A stretch of 64,000 nt of DNA from Eudorina sp. 2006-703-Eu-15 (taxonomy: Eukaryota > Chlorophyta > Chlorophyceae > Chlamydomonadales > Volvocaceae), in NCBI GenBank assembly GCA_003117195.1, contig BDSI01000036.1:457960-521959 (forward strand), read 5' to 3'. Numbering within the stretch: the stretch's first letter is position 1; every line of letters starts with the position of its first letter. Below, piece by piece: positions 36,640-50,910 of this stretch. The position numbers were made by a program, and so were the translations under genes. The notes beneath the pieces were generated by a model, which saw nothing but the letters and a program-made list of their open reading frames with translations, was not told the origin of the DNA and made no database searches.

Positions 36640-38436
36640 ACACACTTTAGGAATGTGCTCTCGACCGGAACTACTGCTGCCTCCCGATGCCCATGTCCTA
36701 GACCATAGACCACGGACCATGTCTCAACATGGGTCGGCATGGTACATGTGTGCTGCACATGATGAGAAGAATGCCATATGGAATGGAACAGTGGTGGGAT
36801 GGTGATGTATGACGAGGAACATATATATATTTTTACATACATTTACGTGTGCCCCGCATTTAATGCTCATAGATAGGTAGCTAGAGAGCATGGCAGGGCT
36901 ACTTGGTCATGCATACGTGGGTGCATCGAGGTTGTGGACAGATATAATTATGAAACTATATTTATGTTATGATACGATGATAATGACGGATAGAGCGGAT
37001 TTCCACACGTTTATGATTCCAGCCACCTTCCTGCCTACCTTCAACATTACTCGAGCCTGTACGAGTAATAATGTTCAAGATAGGCAGGAAGGTGGCTGGA
37101 ATCATAAACGTGTGGAAATCCGCTCTATCCATCATTATCATCGTATCATAACAAACATATAATTTCATAGTTATGTATTATAAATATGTATTATAATTGG
37201 TTCAATGATCTTTGAGTTTTCCAGATACGTGTAGATAGATTAGATAATACAATACACGACATCACCACACCATCTGCCTTGTAGACCTCCTCATGGCAGA
37301 TGGATGGCTGGCAGGCCGGTGCAGTTGGTAACCAGGTGCACCTCCTCCCACAGAAGCAAGCGCACGTTCCTGCTTGTAGGTGTACCCAACCCCACGCATC
37401 TCCATACATATCCAAGCGATAAGGTATATGTGTGACAACGATTTATGAAAACATTCTGCCTACCACACAGCAGCCCGGATTGCACCATGTACATACAGTA
37501 TCAAAAGTGAAGTTCATGATAATGAGTCATGCAAGGCTCCATTTGCAAGATTGCCATTGCTGCAGAGTCATTGTTGACAGAACATTGTCTACACTTATAT
37601 GGGCTATGGCAGTCATAAGATGTGGGGCACCAGACATCTTGGTATTAATATTGCAGACCATGGAATCAATTCATCTTACTTGAGACAGGGCTCAAAGCAA
37701 GGTCTGCACCAAGCAAGGGATCCTATGACCACATAAGGCAGCTGTTGCTGCCATGCATGGCTGATGCATGCCTAATAAGATGTACAAGGAAATGGGCTGG
37801 ATCGGACCAAGTTCATTTAATTAGTAATTAGTAATCGTTACAAGGTTCATTTGCCGTGTCACGGCTTGCATGTGCCTGTAGGATATATATAATACGTACA
37901 TACAAACATATATTAGTGAGAGTGTATATATATAGGGCTATATGTATATGGGTTTATATACAGGGCTGTATGTATATGTAGGGTTTAAATGTATATGCTG
38001 TTTACAAATATATACACATTTTATATTGTAACCATCTATCATCAAAGCTTCCTACCAACAGGCATGCAGGTCGGCACCAGCCCATAGGTGAAGTTGCTGT
38101 AGGACAATGTTGATGATTAATATATTCCTGCCATTCATAAAAAATGCACGGAACAGGATAACATGCATGCCTTATTATTGCACATTCAAGTAGTGAACAA
38201 GCCAGCCTAGCAGCACTATTTTAACTTGCTTGTTACTATCTTGATGATGCTAATGTTCCTAGCCAGGATCCACCTGACTCAAGCACTCTTGCAAGCGGTA
38301 TTGTGTATTTCCTTTCGTTCAGGTCCAGGTCAAGGTGGTCAATACCAATCCCTGATTTAGCAGGCCATCACACGCGAACCGTTCCGCTCACATGCTTTTA
38401 CTTATCTACGCACTTGTCCTTGCAGCATAGCTCATT

Positions 38437-38542
38437 TGGCTGCGGCAGGATTTGAACCTGCGCCCTTACGGACAGGAGAATTATGGACACCCGTATTACG
38501 GCCTCCTTAATCCTGCGCCTTAGACCACTCGGCCACGCAACC
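38437..38542 (-). tRNA. tRNA-Leu(AAG), array copy 8
   Basis: Consensus copy with intron. Confidence 0.96.
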
Positions 38543-38608
38543 CAGTCATCAAGTGCTCCGCAACTGGATCTCACACATCCACGATTGGCTCGCGTGGAGA
38601 CCACCCCG

Positions 38609-38678
38609 TGCACCAGCCGAGAATCGAACTCGGTCTGGTCCGTGGCAAGGACCTATGCTACCACTATACCACTGGTGC
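38609..38678 (-). tRNA. tRNA-Gly(GCC) variant, array copy 8
   Basis: One base shorter (70 nt): a C is lost between the variable loop and the T stem. The stems can still form with a shorter variable loop. Confidence 0.85.
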
Positions 38679-40474
38679 ACACACTTTAGGAATGTGCTCT
38701 CGACCGGAACTACTGCTGCCTCCCGATGCCCATGTCCTAGACCATAGACCACGGACCATGTCTCAACATGGGTCGGCATGGTACATGTGTGCTGCACATG
38801 ATGAGAAGAATGCCATATGGAATGGAACAGTGGTGGGATGGTGATGTATGACGAGGAACATATATATATTTTTACATACATTTACGTGTGCCCCGCATTT
38901 AATGCTCATAGATAGGTAGCTAGAGAGCATGGCAGGGCTACTTGGTCATGCATACGTGGGTGCATCGAGGTTGTGGACAGATATAATTATGAAACTATAT
39001 TTATGTTATGATACGATGATAATGACGGATAGAGCGGATTTCCACACGTTTATGATTCCAGCCACCTTCCTGCCTACCTTCAACATTACTCGAGCCTGTA
39101 CGAGTAATAATGTTCAAGATAGGCAGGAAGGTGGCTGGAATCATAAACGTGTGGAAATCCGCTCTATCCATCATTATCATCGTATCATAACAAACATATA
39201 ATTTCATAGTTATGTATTATAAATATGTATTATAATTGGTTCAATGATCTTTGAGTTTTCCAGATACGTGTAGATAGATTAGATAATACAAGACACGACA
39301 TCACCACACCATCTGCCTTGTAGACCTCCTCATGGCAGATGGATGGCTGGCAGGCCGGTGCAGTTGGTAACCAGGTGCACCTCCTCCACAGAAGCAAGCG
39401 CACGTTCCTGCTTGTAGGTGTACCCAACCCCACGCATCTCCATACATATCCAAGCGATAAGGTATATGTGTGACAACGATTTATGAAAACATTCTGCCTA
39501 CCACACAGCAGCCCGGATTGCACCATGTACATACAGTATCAAAAGTGAAGTTCATGATAATGAGTCATGCAAGGCTCCATTTGCAAGATTGCCATTGCTG
39601 CAGAGTCATTGTTGACAGAACATTGTCTACACTTATATGGGCTATGGCAGTCATAAGATGTGGGGCACCAGACATCTTGGTATTAATATTGCAGACCATG
39701 GAATCAATTCATCTTACTTGAGACAGGGCTCAAAGCAAGGTCTGCACCAAGCAAGGGATCCTATGACCACATAAGGCAGCTGTTGCTGCCATGCATGGCT
39801 GATGCATGCCTAATAAGATGTACAAGGAAATGGGCTGGATCGGACCAAGTTCATTTAATTAGTAATTAGTAATCGTTACAAGGTTCATTTGCCGTGTCAC
39901 GGCTTGCATGTGCCTGTAGGATATATATAATACGTACATACAAACATATATTAGTGAGAGTGTATATATATAGGGCTATATGTATATGGGTTTATATACA
40001 GGGCTGTATGTATATGTAGGGTTTAAATGTATATGCTGTTTACAAATATATACACATTTTATATTGTAACCATCTATCATCAAAGCTTCCTACCAACAGG
40101 CATGCAGGTCGGCACCAGCCCATAGGTGAAGTTGCTGTAGGACAATGTTGATGATTAATATATTCCTGCCATTCATAAAAAATGCACGGAACAGGATAAC
40201 ATGCATGCCTTATTATTGCACATTCAAGTAGTGAACAAGCCAGCCTAGCAGCACTATTTTAACTTGCTTGTTACTATCTTGATGATGCTAATGTTCCTAG
40301 CCAGGATCCACCTGACTCAAGCACTCTTGCAAGCGGTATTGTGTATTTCCTTTCGTTCAGGTCCAGGTCAAGGTGGTCAATACCAATCCCTGATTTAGCA
40401 GGCCATCACACGCGAACCGTTCCGCTCACATGCTTTTACTTATCTACGCACTTGTCCTTGCAGCATAGCTCATT

Positions 40475-40580
40475 TGGCTGCGGCAGGATTTGAACCTGCG
40501 CCCTTACGGACAGGAGAATTATGGACACCCGTATTACGGCCTCCTTAATCCTGCGCCTTAGACCACTCGGCCACGCAACC
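40475..40580 (-). tRNA. tRNA-Leu(AAG), array copy 9
   Basis: Consensus copy with intron. Confidence 0.96.
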
Positions 40581-40647
40581 CAGTCATCAAGTGCTCCGCA
40601 ACTGGATCTCACACATCCACGATTGGCTCGCGTGGAGACCACCCCCG

Positions 40648-40718
40648 TGCACCAGCCGAGAATCGAACTCGGGTCTGGTCCGTGGCAAGGACCTATGCTA
40701 CCACTATACCACTGGTGC
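40648..40718 (-). tRNA. tRNA-Gly(GCC), array copy 9
   Basis: Consensus copy. Confidence 0.96.
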
Positions 40719-42517
40719 ACACACTTTAGGAATGTGCTCTCGACCGGAACTAGTGCTGCCTCCCGATGCCCATGTCCTAGACCATAGACCACGGACCATG
40801 TCTCAACATGGGTCGGCATGGTACATGTGTGCTGCACATGATGAGAAGAATGCCATATGGAATGGAACAGTGGTGGGATGGTGATGTATGACGAGGAACA
40901 TATATATATTTTTACATACATTTACGTGTGCCCCGCATTTAATGCTCATAGATAGGTAGCTAGAGAGCATGGCAGGGCTACTTGGTCATGCATACGTGGG
41001 TGCATCGAGGTTGTGGACAGATATAATTATGAAACTATATTTATGTTATGATACGATGATAATGACGGATAGAGCGGATTTCCACACGTTTATGATTCCA
41101 GCCACCTTCCTGCCTACCTTCAACATTACTCGAGCCTGTACGAGTAATAATGTTCAAGATAGGCAGGAAGGTGGCTGGAATCATAAACGTGTGGAAATCC
41201 GCTCTATCCATCATTATCATCGTATCATAACAAACATATAATTTCATAGTTATGTATTATAAATATGTATTATAATTGGTTCAATGATCTTTGAGTTTTC
41301 CAGATAAGTTTAGATAGATTAGATAATACAATACACGACATCACCACACCATCTGCCTTGTAGACCTCCTCATGGCAGATGGATGGCTGGCAGGCCGGTG
41401 CAGTTGGTAACCAGGTGCACCTCCTCCCACAGAAGCAAGCGCACGTTCCTGCTTGTAGGTGTACCCAACCCCACGCATCTCCATACATATCCAAGCGATA
41501 AGGTATATGTGTGACAACGATTTATGAAAACATTCTGCCTACCACACAGCAGCCCGGATTGCACCATGTACATACAGTATCAAAAGTGAAGTTCATGATA
41601 ATGAGTCATGCAAGGCTCCATTTGCAAGATTGCCATTGCTGCAGAGTCATTGTTGACAGAACATTGTCTACACTTATATGGGCTATGGCAGTCATAAGAT
41701 GTGGGGCACCAGACATCTTGGTATTAATATTGCAGACCATGGAATCAATTCATCTTACTTGAGACAGGGCTCAAAGCAAGGTCTGCACCAAGCAAGGGAT
41801 CCTATGACCACATAAGGCAGCTGTTGCTGCCATGCATGGCTGATGCATGCCTAATAAGATGTACAAGGAAATGGGCTGGATCGGACCAAGTTCATTTAAT
41901 TAGTAATTAGTAATCGTTACAAGGTTCATTTGCCGTGTCACGGCTTGCATGTGCCTGTAGGATATATATATAATACGTACATACAAACATATATTAGTGA
42001 GAGTGTATATATATAGGGCTATATGTATATGGGTTTATATACAGGGCTGTATGTATATGTAGGGTTTAAATGTATATGCTGTTTACAAATATATACACAT
42101 TTTATATTGTAACCATCTATCATCAAAGCTTCCTACCAACAGGCATGCAGGTCGGCACCAGCCCATAGGTGAAGTTGCTGTAGGACAATGTTGATGATTA
42201 ATATATTCCTGCCATTCATAAAAAATGCACGGAACAGGATAACATGCATGCCTTATTATTGCACATTCAAGTAGTGAACAAGCCAGCCTAGCAGCACTAT
42301 TTTAACTTGCTTGTTACTATCTTGATGATGCTAATGTTCCTAGCCAGGATCCACCTGACTCAAGCACTCTTGCAAGCGGTATTGTGTATTTCCTTTCGTT
42401 CAGGTCCAGGTCAAGGTGGTCAATACCAATCCCTGATTTAGCAGGCCATCACACGCGAACCGTTCCGCTCACATGCTTTTACTTATCTACGCACTTGTCC
42501 TTGCAGCATAGCTCATT

Positions 42518-42623
42518 TGGCTGCGGCAGGATTTGAACCTGCACCCTTACGGACAGGAGAATTATGGACACCCGTATTACGACCTCCTTAATCCTGCGCC
42601 TTAGACCACTCGGCCACGCAACC
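42518..42623 (-). tRNA. tRNA-Leu(AAG), array copy 10
   Basis: One substitution at the variable-arm/T-arm border and one in the intron; stems otherwise intact. Confidence 0.93.
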
Positions 42624-42690
42624 CAGTCATCAAGTGCTCCGCAACTGGATCTCACACATCCACGATTGGCTCGCGTGGAGACCACCCCCG

Positions 42691-42761
42691 TGCACCAGCC
42701 GAGAATCGAACTCGGGTCTGGTCCGTGGCAAGGACCTATGCTACCACTATACCACTGGTGC
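42691..42761 (-). tRNA. tRNA-Gly(GCC), array copy 10
   Basis: Consensus copy. Confidence 0.96.
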
Positions 42762-44542
42762 ACACACTTTAGGAATGTGCTCTCGACCGGAACTACTGCT
42801 GCCTCCCGATGCCCATGTCCTAGACCATAGACCACGGACCATGTCTCAACATGGGTCGGCATGGTACATGTGTGCTGCACATGATGAGAAGAATGCCATA
42901 TGGAATGGAACAGTGGTGGGATGGTGATGTATGACGAGGAACATATATATATTTTTACATACATTTACGTGTGCCCCGCATTTAATGCTCATAGATAGGT
43001 AGCTAGAGAGCATGGCAGGGCTACTTGGTCATGCATACGTGGGTGCATCGAGGTTGTGGACAGATATAATTATGAAACTATATTTATGTTATGATACGAT
43101 GATAATGACGGATAGAGCGGATTTCCACACGTTTATGATTCCAGCCACCTTCCTGCCTACCTTCAACATTACTCGAGCCTGTACGAGTAATAATGTTCAA
43201 GATAGGCAGGAAGGTGGCTGGAATCATAAACGTGTGGAAATCCGCTCTATCCATCATTATCATCGTATCATAACAAACATATAATTTCATAGTTATGTAT
43301 TATAAATATGTATTATAATTGGTTCAATGATCTTTGAGTTTTCCAGATAAGTTTAGATAGATTAGATAATACAATACACGACATCACCACACCATCTGCC
43401 TTGTAGACCTCCTCATGGCAGATGGATGGCTGGCAGGCCGGTGCAGTTGGTAACCAGGTGCACCTCCTCCCACAGAAGCAAGCGCACGTTCCTGCTTGTA
43501 GGTGTACCCAACCCCACGCATCTCCATACATATCCAAGCGATAAGGTATATGTGTGACAACGATTTATGAAAACATTCTGCCTACCACACAGCAGCCCGG
43601 ATTGCACCATGTACATACAGTATCAAAAGTGAAGTTCATGATAATGAGTCATGCAAGGCTCCATTTGCAAGATTGCCATTGCTGCAGAGTCATTGTTGAC
43701 AGAACATTGTCTACACTTATATGGGCTATGGCAGTCATAAGATGTGGGGCACCAGACATCTTGGTATTAATATTGCAGACCATGGAATCAATTCATCTTA
43801 CTTGAGACAGGGCTCAAAGCAAGGTCTGCACCAAGCAAGGGATCCTATGACCACATAAGGCAGCTGTTGCTGCCATGCATGGCTGATGCATGCCTAATAA
43901 GATGTACAAGGAAATGGGCTGGATCGGACCAAGTTCATTTAATTAGTAATTAGTAATCGTTACAAGGTTCATTTGCCGTGTCACGGCTTGCATGTGCCTG
44001 TAGGATATATATATAATACGTACATACAAACATATATTAGTGAGAGTGTATATATAGGGCTATATGTATATGGGTTTATATACAGGGCTGTATGTATATG
44101 TAGGGTTTAAATGTATATGCTGTTTACAAATATATACACATTTTATATTGTAACCATCTATCATCAAAGCTTCCTACCAACAGGCATGCAGGTCGGCACC
44201 AGCCCATAGGTGAAGTTGCTGTAGGACAATGTTGATGATTAATATATTCCTGCCATTCATAAAAAATGCACGGAACAGGATAACATGCATGCCTTATTAT
44301 TGCACATTCAAGTAGTGAACAAGCCAGCCTAGCAGCACTATTTTAACTTGCTTGTTACTATCTTGATGATGCTAATGTCCTGACTCAAGCACTCTTGCAA
44401 GCGGTATTGTGTATTTCCTTTCGTTCAGGTCCAGGTCAAGGTGGTCAATACCAATCCCTGATTTAGCAGGCCATCACACGCGAACCGTTCCGCTCACATG
44501 CTTTTACTTATCTACGCACTTGTCCTTGCACCATAGCTCATT

Positions 44543-44648
44543 TGGCTGCGGCAGGATTTGAACCTGCGCCCTTACGGACAGGAGAATTATGGACACCCGT
44601 ATTACGGCCTCCTTAATCCTGCGCCTTAGACCACTCGGCCACGCAACC
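44543..44648 (-). tRNA. tRNA-Leu(AAG), array copy 11
   Basis: Consensus copy with intron. This unit is about 16 bp shorter upstream of the gene (around 44378), within the Leu trailer. Confidence 0.96.
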
Positions 44649-44715
44649 CAGTCATCAAGTGCTCCGCAACTGGATCTCTCACATCCACGATTGGCTCGCG
44701 TGGAGACCACCCCCG

Positions 44716-44786
44716 TGCACCAGCCGAGAATCGAACTCGGGTCTGGTCCGTGGCAAGGACCTATGCTACCACTATACCACTGGTGC
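44716..44786 (-). tRNA. tRNA-Gly(GCC), array copy 11
   Basis: Consensus copy. Confidence 0.96.
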
Positions 44787-46583
44787 ACACACTTTAGGAA
44801 TGTGCTCTCGACCGGAACTACTGCTGCCTCCCGATGCCCATGTCCTAGACCATAGACCACGGACCATGTCTCAACATGGGTCGGCATGGTACATGTGTGC
44901 TGCACATGATGAGAAGAATGCCATATGGAATGGAACAGTGGTGGGATGGTGATGTATGACGAGGAACATATATATATTTTTACATACATTTACGTGTGCC
45001 CCGCATTTAATGCTCATAGATAGGTAGCTAGAGAGCATGGCAGGGCTACTTGGTCATGCATACGTGGGTGCATCGAGGTTGTGGACAGATATAATTATGA
45101 AACTATATTTATGTTATGATACGATGATAATGACGGATAGAGCGGATTTCCACACGTTTATGATTCCAGCCACCTTCCTGCCTACCTTCAACATTACTCG
45201 AGCCTGTACGAGTAATAATGTTCAAGATAGGCAGGAAGGTGGCTGGAATCATAAACGTGTGGAAATCCGCTCTATCCATCATTATCATCGTATCATAACA
45301 AACATATAATTTCATAGTTATGTATTATAAATATGTATTATAATTGGTTCAATGATCTTTGAGTTTTCCAGATAAGTTTAGATAGATTAGATAATACAAT
45401 ACACGACATCACCACACCATCTGCCTTGTAGACCTCCTCATGGCAGATGGATGGCTGGCAGGCCGGTGCAGTTGGTAACCAGGTGCACCTCCTCCCACAG
45501 AAGCAAGCGCACGTTCCTGCTTGTAGGTGTACCCAACCCCACGCATCTCCATACATATCCAAGCGATAAGGTATATGTGTGACAACGATTTATGAAAACA
45601 TTCTGCCTACCACACAGCAGCCCGGATTGCACCATGTACATACAGTATCAAAAGTGAAGTTCATGATAATGAGTCATGCAAGGCTCCATTTGCAAGATTG
45701 CCATTGCTGCAGAGTCATTGTTGACAGAACATTGTCTACACTTATATGGGCTATGGCAGTCATAAGATGTGGGGCACCAGACATCTTGGTATTAATATTG
45801 CAGACCATGGAATCAATTCATCTTACTTGAGACAGGGCTCAAAGCAAGGTCTGCACCAAGCAAGGGATCCTATGACCACATAAGGCAGCTGTTGCTGCCA
45901 TGCATGGCTGATGCATGCCTAATAAGATGTACAAGGAAATGGGCTGGATCGGACCAAGTTCATTTAATTAGTAATTAGTAATCGTTACAAGGTTCATTTG
46001 CCGTGTCACGGCTTGCATGTGCCTGTAGGATATATATAATACGTACATACAAACATATATTAGTGAGAGTGTATATATATAGGGCTATATGTATATGGGT
46101 TTATATACAGGGCTGTATGTATATGTAGGGTTTAAATGTATATGCTGTTTACAAATATATACACATTTTATATTGTAACCATCTATCATCAAAGCTTCCT
46201 ACCAACAGGCATGCAGGTCGGCACCAGCCCATAGGTGAAGTTGCTGTAGGACAATGTTGATGATTAATATATTCCTGCCATTCATAAAAAATGCACGGAA
46301 CAGGATAACATGCATGCCTTATTATTGCACATTCAAGTAGTGAACAAGCCAGCCTAGCAGCACTATTTTAACTTGCTTGTTACTATCTTGATGATGCTAA
46401 TGTTCCTAGCCAGGATCCACCTGACTCAAGCACTCTTGCAAGCGGTATTGTGTATTTCCTTTCGTTCAGGTCCAGGTCAAGGTGGTCAATACCAATCCCT
46501 GATTTAGCAGGCCATCACACGCGAACCGTTCCGCTCACATGCTTTTACTTATCTACGCACTTGTCCTTGCACCATAGCTCATT

Positions 46584-46689
46584 TGGCTGCGGCAGGATTT
46601 GAACCTGCGCCCTTACGGACAGGAGAATTATGGACACCCGTATTACGGCCTCCTTAATCCTGCGCCTTAGACCACTCGGCCACGCAACC
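46584..46689 (-). tRNA. tRNA-Leu(AAG), array copy 12
   Basis: Consensus copy with intron. Confidence 0.96.
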
Positions 46690-46756
46690 CAGTCATCAAG
46701 TGCTCCGCATCTGGATCTCACACATCCACGATTGGCTCGCGTGGAGACCACCCCCG

Positions 46757-46827
46757 TGCACCAGCCGAGAATCGAACTCGGGTCTGGTCCGTGGCAAGGA
46801 CCTATGCTACCACTATACCACTGGTGC
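46757..46827 (-). tRNA. tRNA-Gly(GCC), array copy 12
   Basis: Consensus copy. Confidence 0.96.
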
Positions 46828-48626
46828 ACACACTTTAGGAATGTGCTCTCGACCGGAACTACTGCTGCCTCCCGATGCCCATGTCCTAGACCATAGACCA
46901 CGGACCATGTCTCAACATGGGTCGGCATGGTACATGTGTGCTGCACATGATGAGAAGAATGCCATATGGAATGGAACAGTGGTGGGATGGTGATGTATGA
47001 CGAGGAACATATATATATTTTTACATACATTTACGTGTGCCCCGCATTTAATGCTCATAGATAGGTAGCTAGAGAGCATGGCAGGGCTACTTGGTCATGC
47101 ATACGTGGGTGCATCGAGGTTGTGGACAGATATAATTATGAAACTATATTTATGTTATGATACGATGATAATGACGGATAGAGCGGATTTCCACACGTTT
47201 ATGATTCCAGCCACCTTCCTGCCTACCTTCAACATTACTCGAGCCTGTACGAGTAATAATGTTCAAGATAGGCAGGAAGGTGGCTGGAATCATAAACGTG
47301 TGGAAATCCGCTCTATCCATCATTATCATCGTATCATAACAAACATATAATTTCATAGTTATGTATTATAAATATGTATTATAATTGGTTCAATGATCTT
47401 TGAGTTTTCCAGATAAGTTTAGATAGATTAGATAATACAATACACGACATCACCACACCATCTGCCTTGTAGACCTCCTCATGGCAGATGGATGGCTGGC
47501 AGGCCGGTGCAGTTGGTAACCAGGTGCACCTCCTCCCACAGAAGCAAGCGCACGTTCCTGCTTGTAGGTGTACCCAACCCCACGCATCTCCATACATATC
47601 CAAGCGATAAGGTATATGTGTGACAACGATTTATGAAAACATTCTGCCTACCACACAGCAGCCCGGATTGCACCATGTACATACAGTATCAAAAGTGAAG
47701 TTCATGATAATGAGTCATGCAAGGCTCCATTTGCAAGATTGCCATTGCTGCAGAGTCATTGTTGACAGAACATTGTCTACACTTATATGGGCTATGGCAG
47801 TCATAAGATGTGGGGCACCAGACATCTTGGTATTAATATTGCAGACCATGGAAACAATTCATCTTACTTGAGACAGGGCTCAAAGCAAGGTCTGCACCAA
47901 GCAAGGGATCCTATGACCACATAAGGCAGCTGTTGCTGCCATGCATGGCTGATGCATGCCTAATAAGATGTACAAGGAAATGGGCTGGATCGGACCAAGT
48001 TCATTTAATTAGTAATTAGTAATCGTTACAAGGTTCATTTGCCGTGTCACGGCTTGCATGTGCCTGTAGGATATATATATAATACGTACATACAAACATA
48101 TATTAGTGAGAGTGTATATATATAGGGCTATATGTATATGGGTTTATATACAGGGCTGTATGTATATGTAGGGTTTAAATGTATATGCTGTTTACAAATA
48201 TATACACATTTTATATTGTAACCATCTATCATCAAAGCTTCCTACCAACAGGCATGCAGGTCGGCACCAGCCCATAGGTGAAGTTGCTGTAGGACAATGT
48301 TGATGATTAATATATTCCTGCCATTCATAAAAAATGCACGGAACAGGATAACATGCATGCCTTATTATTGCACATTCAAGTAGTGAACAAGCCAGCCTAG
48401 CAGCACTATTTTAACTTGCTTGTTACTATCTTGATGATGCTAATGTTCCTAGCCAGGATCCACCTGACTCAAGCACTCTTGCAAGCGGTATTGTGTATTT
48501 CCTTTCGTTCAGGTCCAGGTCAAGGTGGTCAATACCAATCCCTGATTTAGCAGGCCATCACACGCGAACCGTTCCGCTCACATGCTTTTACTTATCTACG
48601 CACTTGTCCTTGCACCATAGCTCATT

Positions 48627-48732
48627 TGGCTGCGGCAGGATTTGAACCTGCGCCCTTACGGACAGGAGAATTATGGACACCCGTATTACGGCCTCCTTAA
48701 TCCTGCGCCTTAGACCACTCGGCCACGCAACC
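48627..48732 (-). tRNA. tRNA-Leu(AAG), array copy 13
   Basis: Consensus copy with intron. Confidence 0.96.
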
Positions 48733-48799
48733 CAGTCATCAAGTGCTCCGCATCTGGATCTCACACATCCACGATTGGCTCGCGTGGAGACCACCCCCG

Positions 48800-48870
48800 T
48801 GCACCAGCCGAGAATCGAACTTGGGTCTGGTCCGTGGCAAGGACCTATGCTACCACTATACCACTGGTGC
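48800..48870 (-). tRNA. tRNA-Gly(GCC) variant, array copy 13
   Basis: One T-stem mismatch (CCAAG opposite CTCGG); otherwise consensus. The same change is in copy 15. Confidence 0.88.
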
Positions 48871-50667
48871 ACACACTTTAGGAATGTGCTCTCGACCGGA
48901 ACTACTGCTGCCTCCCGATGCCCATGTCCTAGACCATAGACCACGGACCATGTCTCAACATGGGTCGGCATGGTACATGTGTGCTGCACATGATGAGAAG
49001 AATGCCATATGGAATGGAACAGCGGTGGGATGGTGATGTATGACGAGGAACATATATATATTTTTACATACATTTACGTGTGCCCCGCATTTAATGCTCA
49101 TAGATAGGTAGCTAGAGAGCATGGCAGGGCTACTTGGTCATGCATACGTGGGTGCATCGAGGTTGTGGACAGATATAATTATGAAACTATATTTATGTTA
49201 TGATACGATGATAATGACGGATAGAGCGGATTTCCACACGTTTATGATTCCAGCCACCTTCCTGCCTACCTTCAACATTACTCGAGCCTGTACGAGTAAT
49301 AATGTTCAAGATAGGCAGGAAGGTGGCTGGAATCATAAACGTGTGGAAATCCGCTCTATCCATCATTATCATCGTATCATAACAAACATATAATTTCATA
49401 GTTATGTATTATAAATATGTATTATAATTGGTTCAATGATCTTTGAGTTTTCCAGATAAGTTTAGATAGATTAGATAATACAATACACGACATCACCACA
49501 CCATCTGCCTTGTAGACCTCCTCATGGCAGATGGATGGCTGGCAGGCCGGTGCAGTTGGTAACCAGGTGCACCTCCTCCCACAGAAGCAAGCGCACGTTC
49601 CTGCTTGTAGGTGTACCCAACCCCACGCATCTCCATACATACCCAAGCGATAAGGTATATGTGTGACAGCGATTTATGAAAACATTCTGCCTACCACACA
49701 GCAGCCCGGATTGCACCATGTACATACAGTATCAAAAGTGAAGTTCATGATAATGAGTCATGCAAGGCTCCATTTGCAAGATTGCCATTGCTGCAGAGTC
49801 ATTGTTGACAGAACATTGTCTACACTTATATGGGCTATGGCAGTCATAAGATGTGGGGCACCAGACATCTTGGTATTAATATTGCAGACCATGGAAACAA
49901 TTCATCTTACTTGAGACAGGGCTCAAAGCAAGGTCTGCACCAAGCAAGGGATCCTATGACCACATAAGGCAGCTGTTGCTGCCATGCATGGCTGATGCAT
50001 GCCTAATAAGATGTACAAGGAAATGGGCTGGATCGGACCAAGTTCATTTAATTAGTAATTAGTAATCGTTACAAGGTTCATTTGCCGTGTCACGGCTTGC
50101 ATGTGCCTGTAGGATATATATAATACGTACATACAAACATATATTAGTGAGAGTGTATATATATAGGGCTATATGTATATGGGTTTATATACAGGGCTGT
50201 ATGTATATGTAGGGTTTAAATGTATATGCTGTTTACAAATATATACACATTTTATATTGTAACCATCTATCATCAAAGCTTCCTACCAACAGGCATGCAG
50301 GTCGGCACCAGCCCATAGGTGAAGTTGCTGTAGGACAATGTTGATGATTAATATATTCCTGCCATTCATAAAAAATGCACGGAACAGGATAACATGCATG
50401 CCTTATTATTGCACATTCAAGTAGTGAACAAGCCAGCCTAGCAGCACTATTTTAACTTGCTTGTTACTATCTTGATGATGCTAATGTTCCTAGCCAGGAT
50501 CCACCTGACTCAAGCACTCTTGCAAGCGGTATTGTGTATTTCCTTTCGTTCAGGTCCAGGTCAAGGTGGTCAATACCAATCCCTGATTTAGCAGGCCATC
50601 ACACGCGAACCGTTCCGCTCACATGCTTTTACTTATCTACGCACTTGTCCTTGCACTATAGCTCATT

Positions 50668-50773
50668 TGGCTGCGGCAGGATTTGAACCTGCGCCCTTAC
50701 GGACAGGAGAATTATGGACACCCGTATTACGGCCTCCTTAATCCTGCGCCTTAGACCACTCGGCCACGCAACC
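50668..50773 (-). tRNA. tRNA-Leu(AAG), array copy 14
   Basis: Consensus copy with intron. Confidence 0.96.
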
Positions 50774-50839
50774 CAGTCATCAAGTGCTCCGCAACTGGAT
50801 CTCACACATCCACGATTGGCTCGCGTGGAGACCACCCCG

Positions 50840-50910
50840 TGCACCAGCCGAGAATCGAATTCGGGTCTGGTCCGTGGCAAGGACCTATGCTACCACTATA
50901 CCACTGGTGC
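50840..50910 (-). tRNA. tRNA-Gly(GCC) variant, array copy 14
   Basis: A G-to-A change at the conserved last pair of the T stem (53-61); the spacer to tRNA-Leu is one base shorter. Confidence 0.85.
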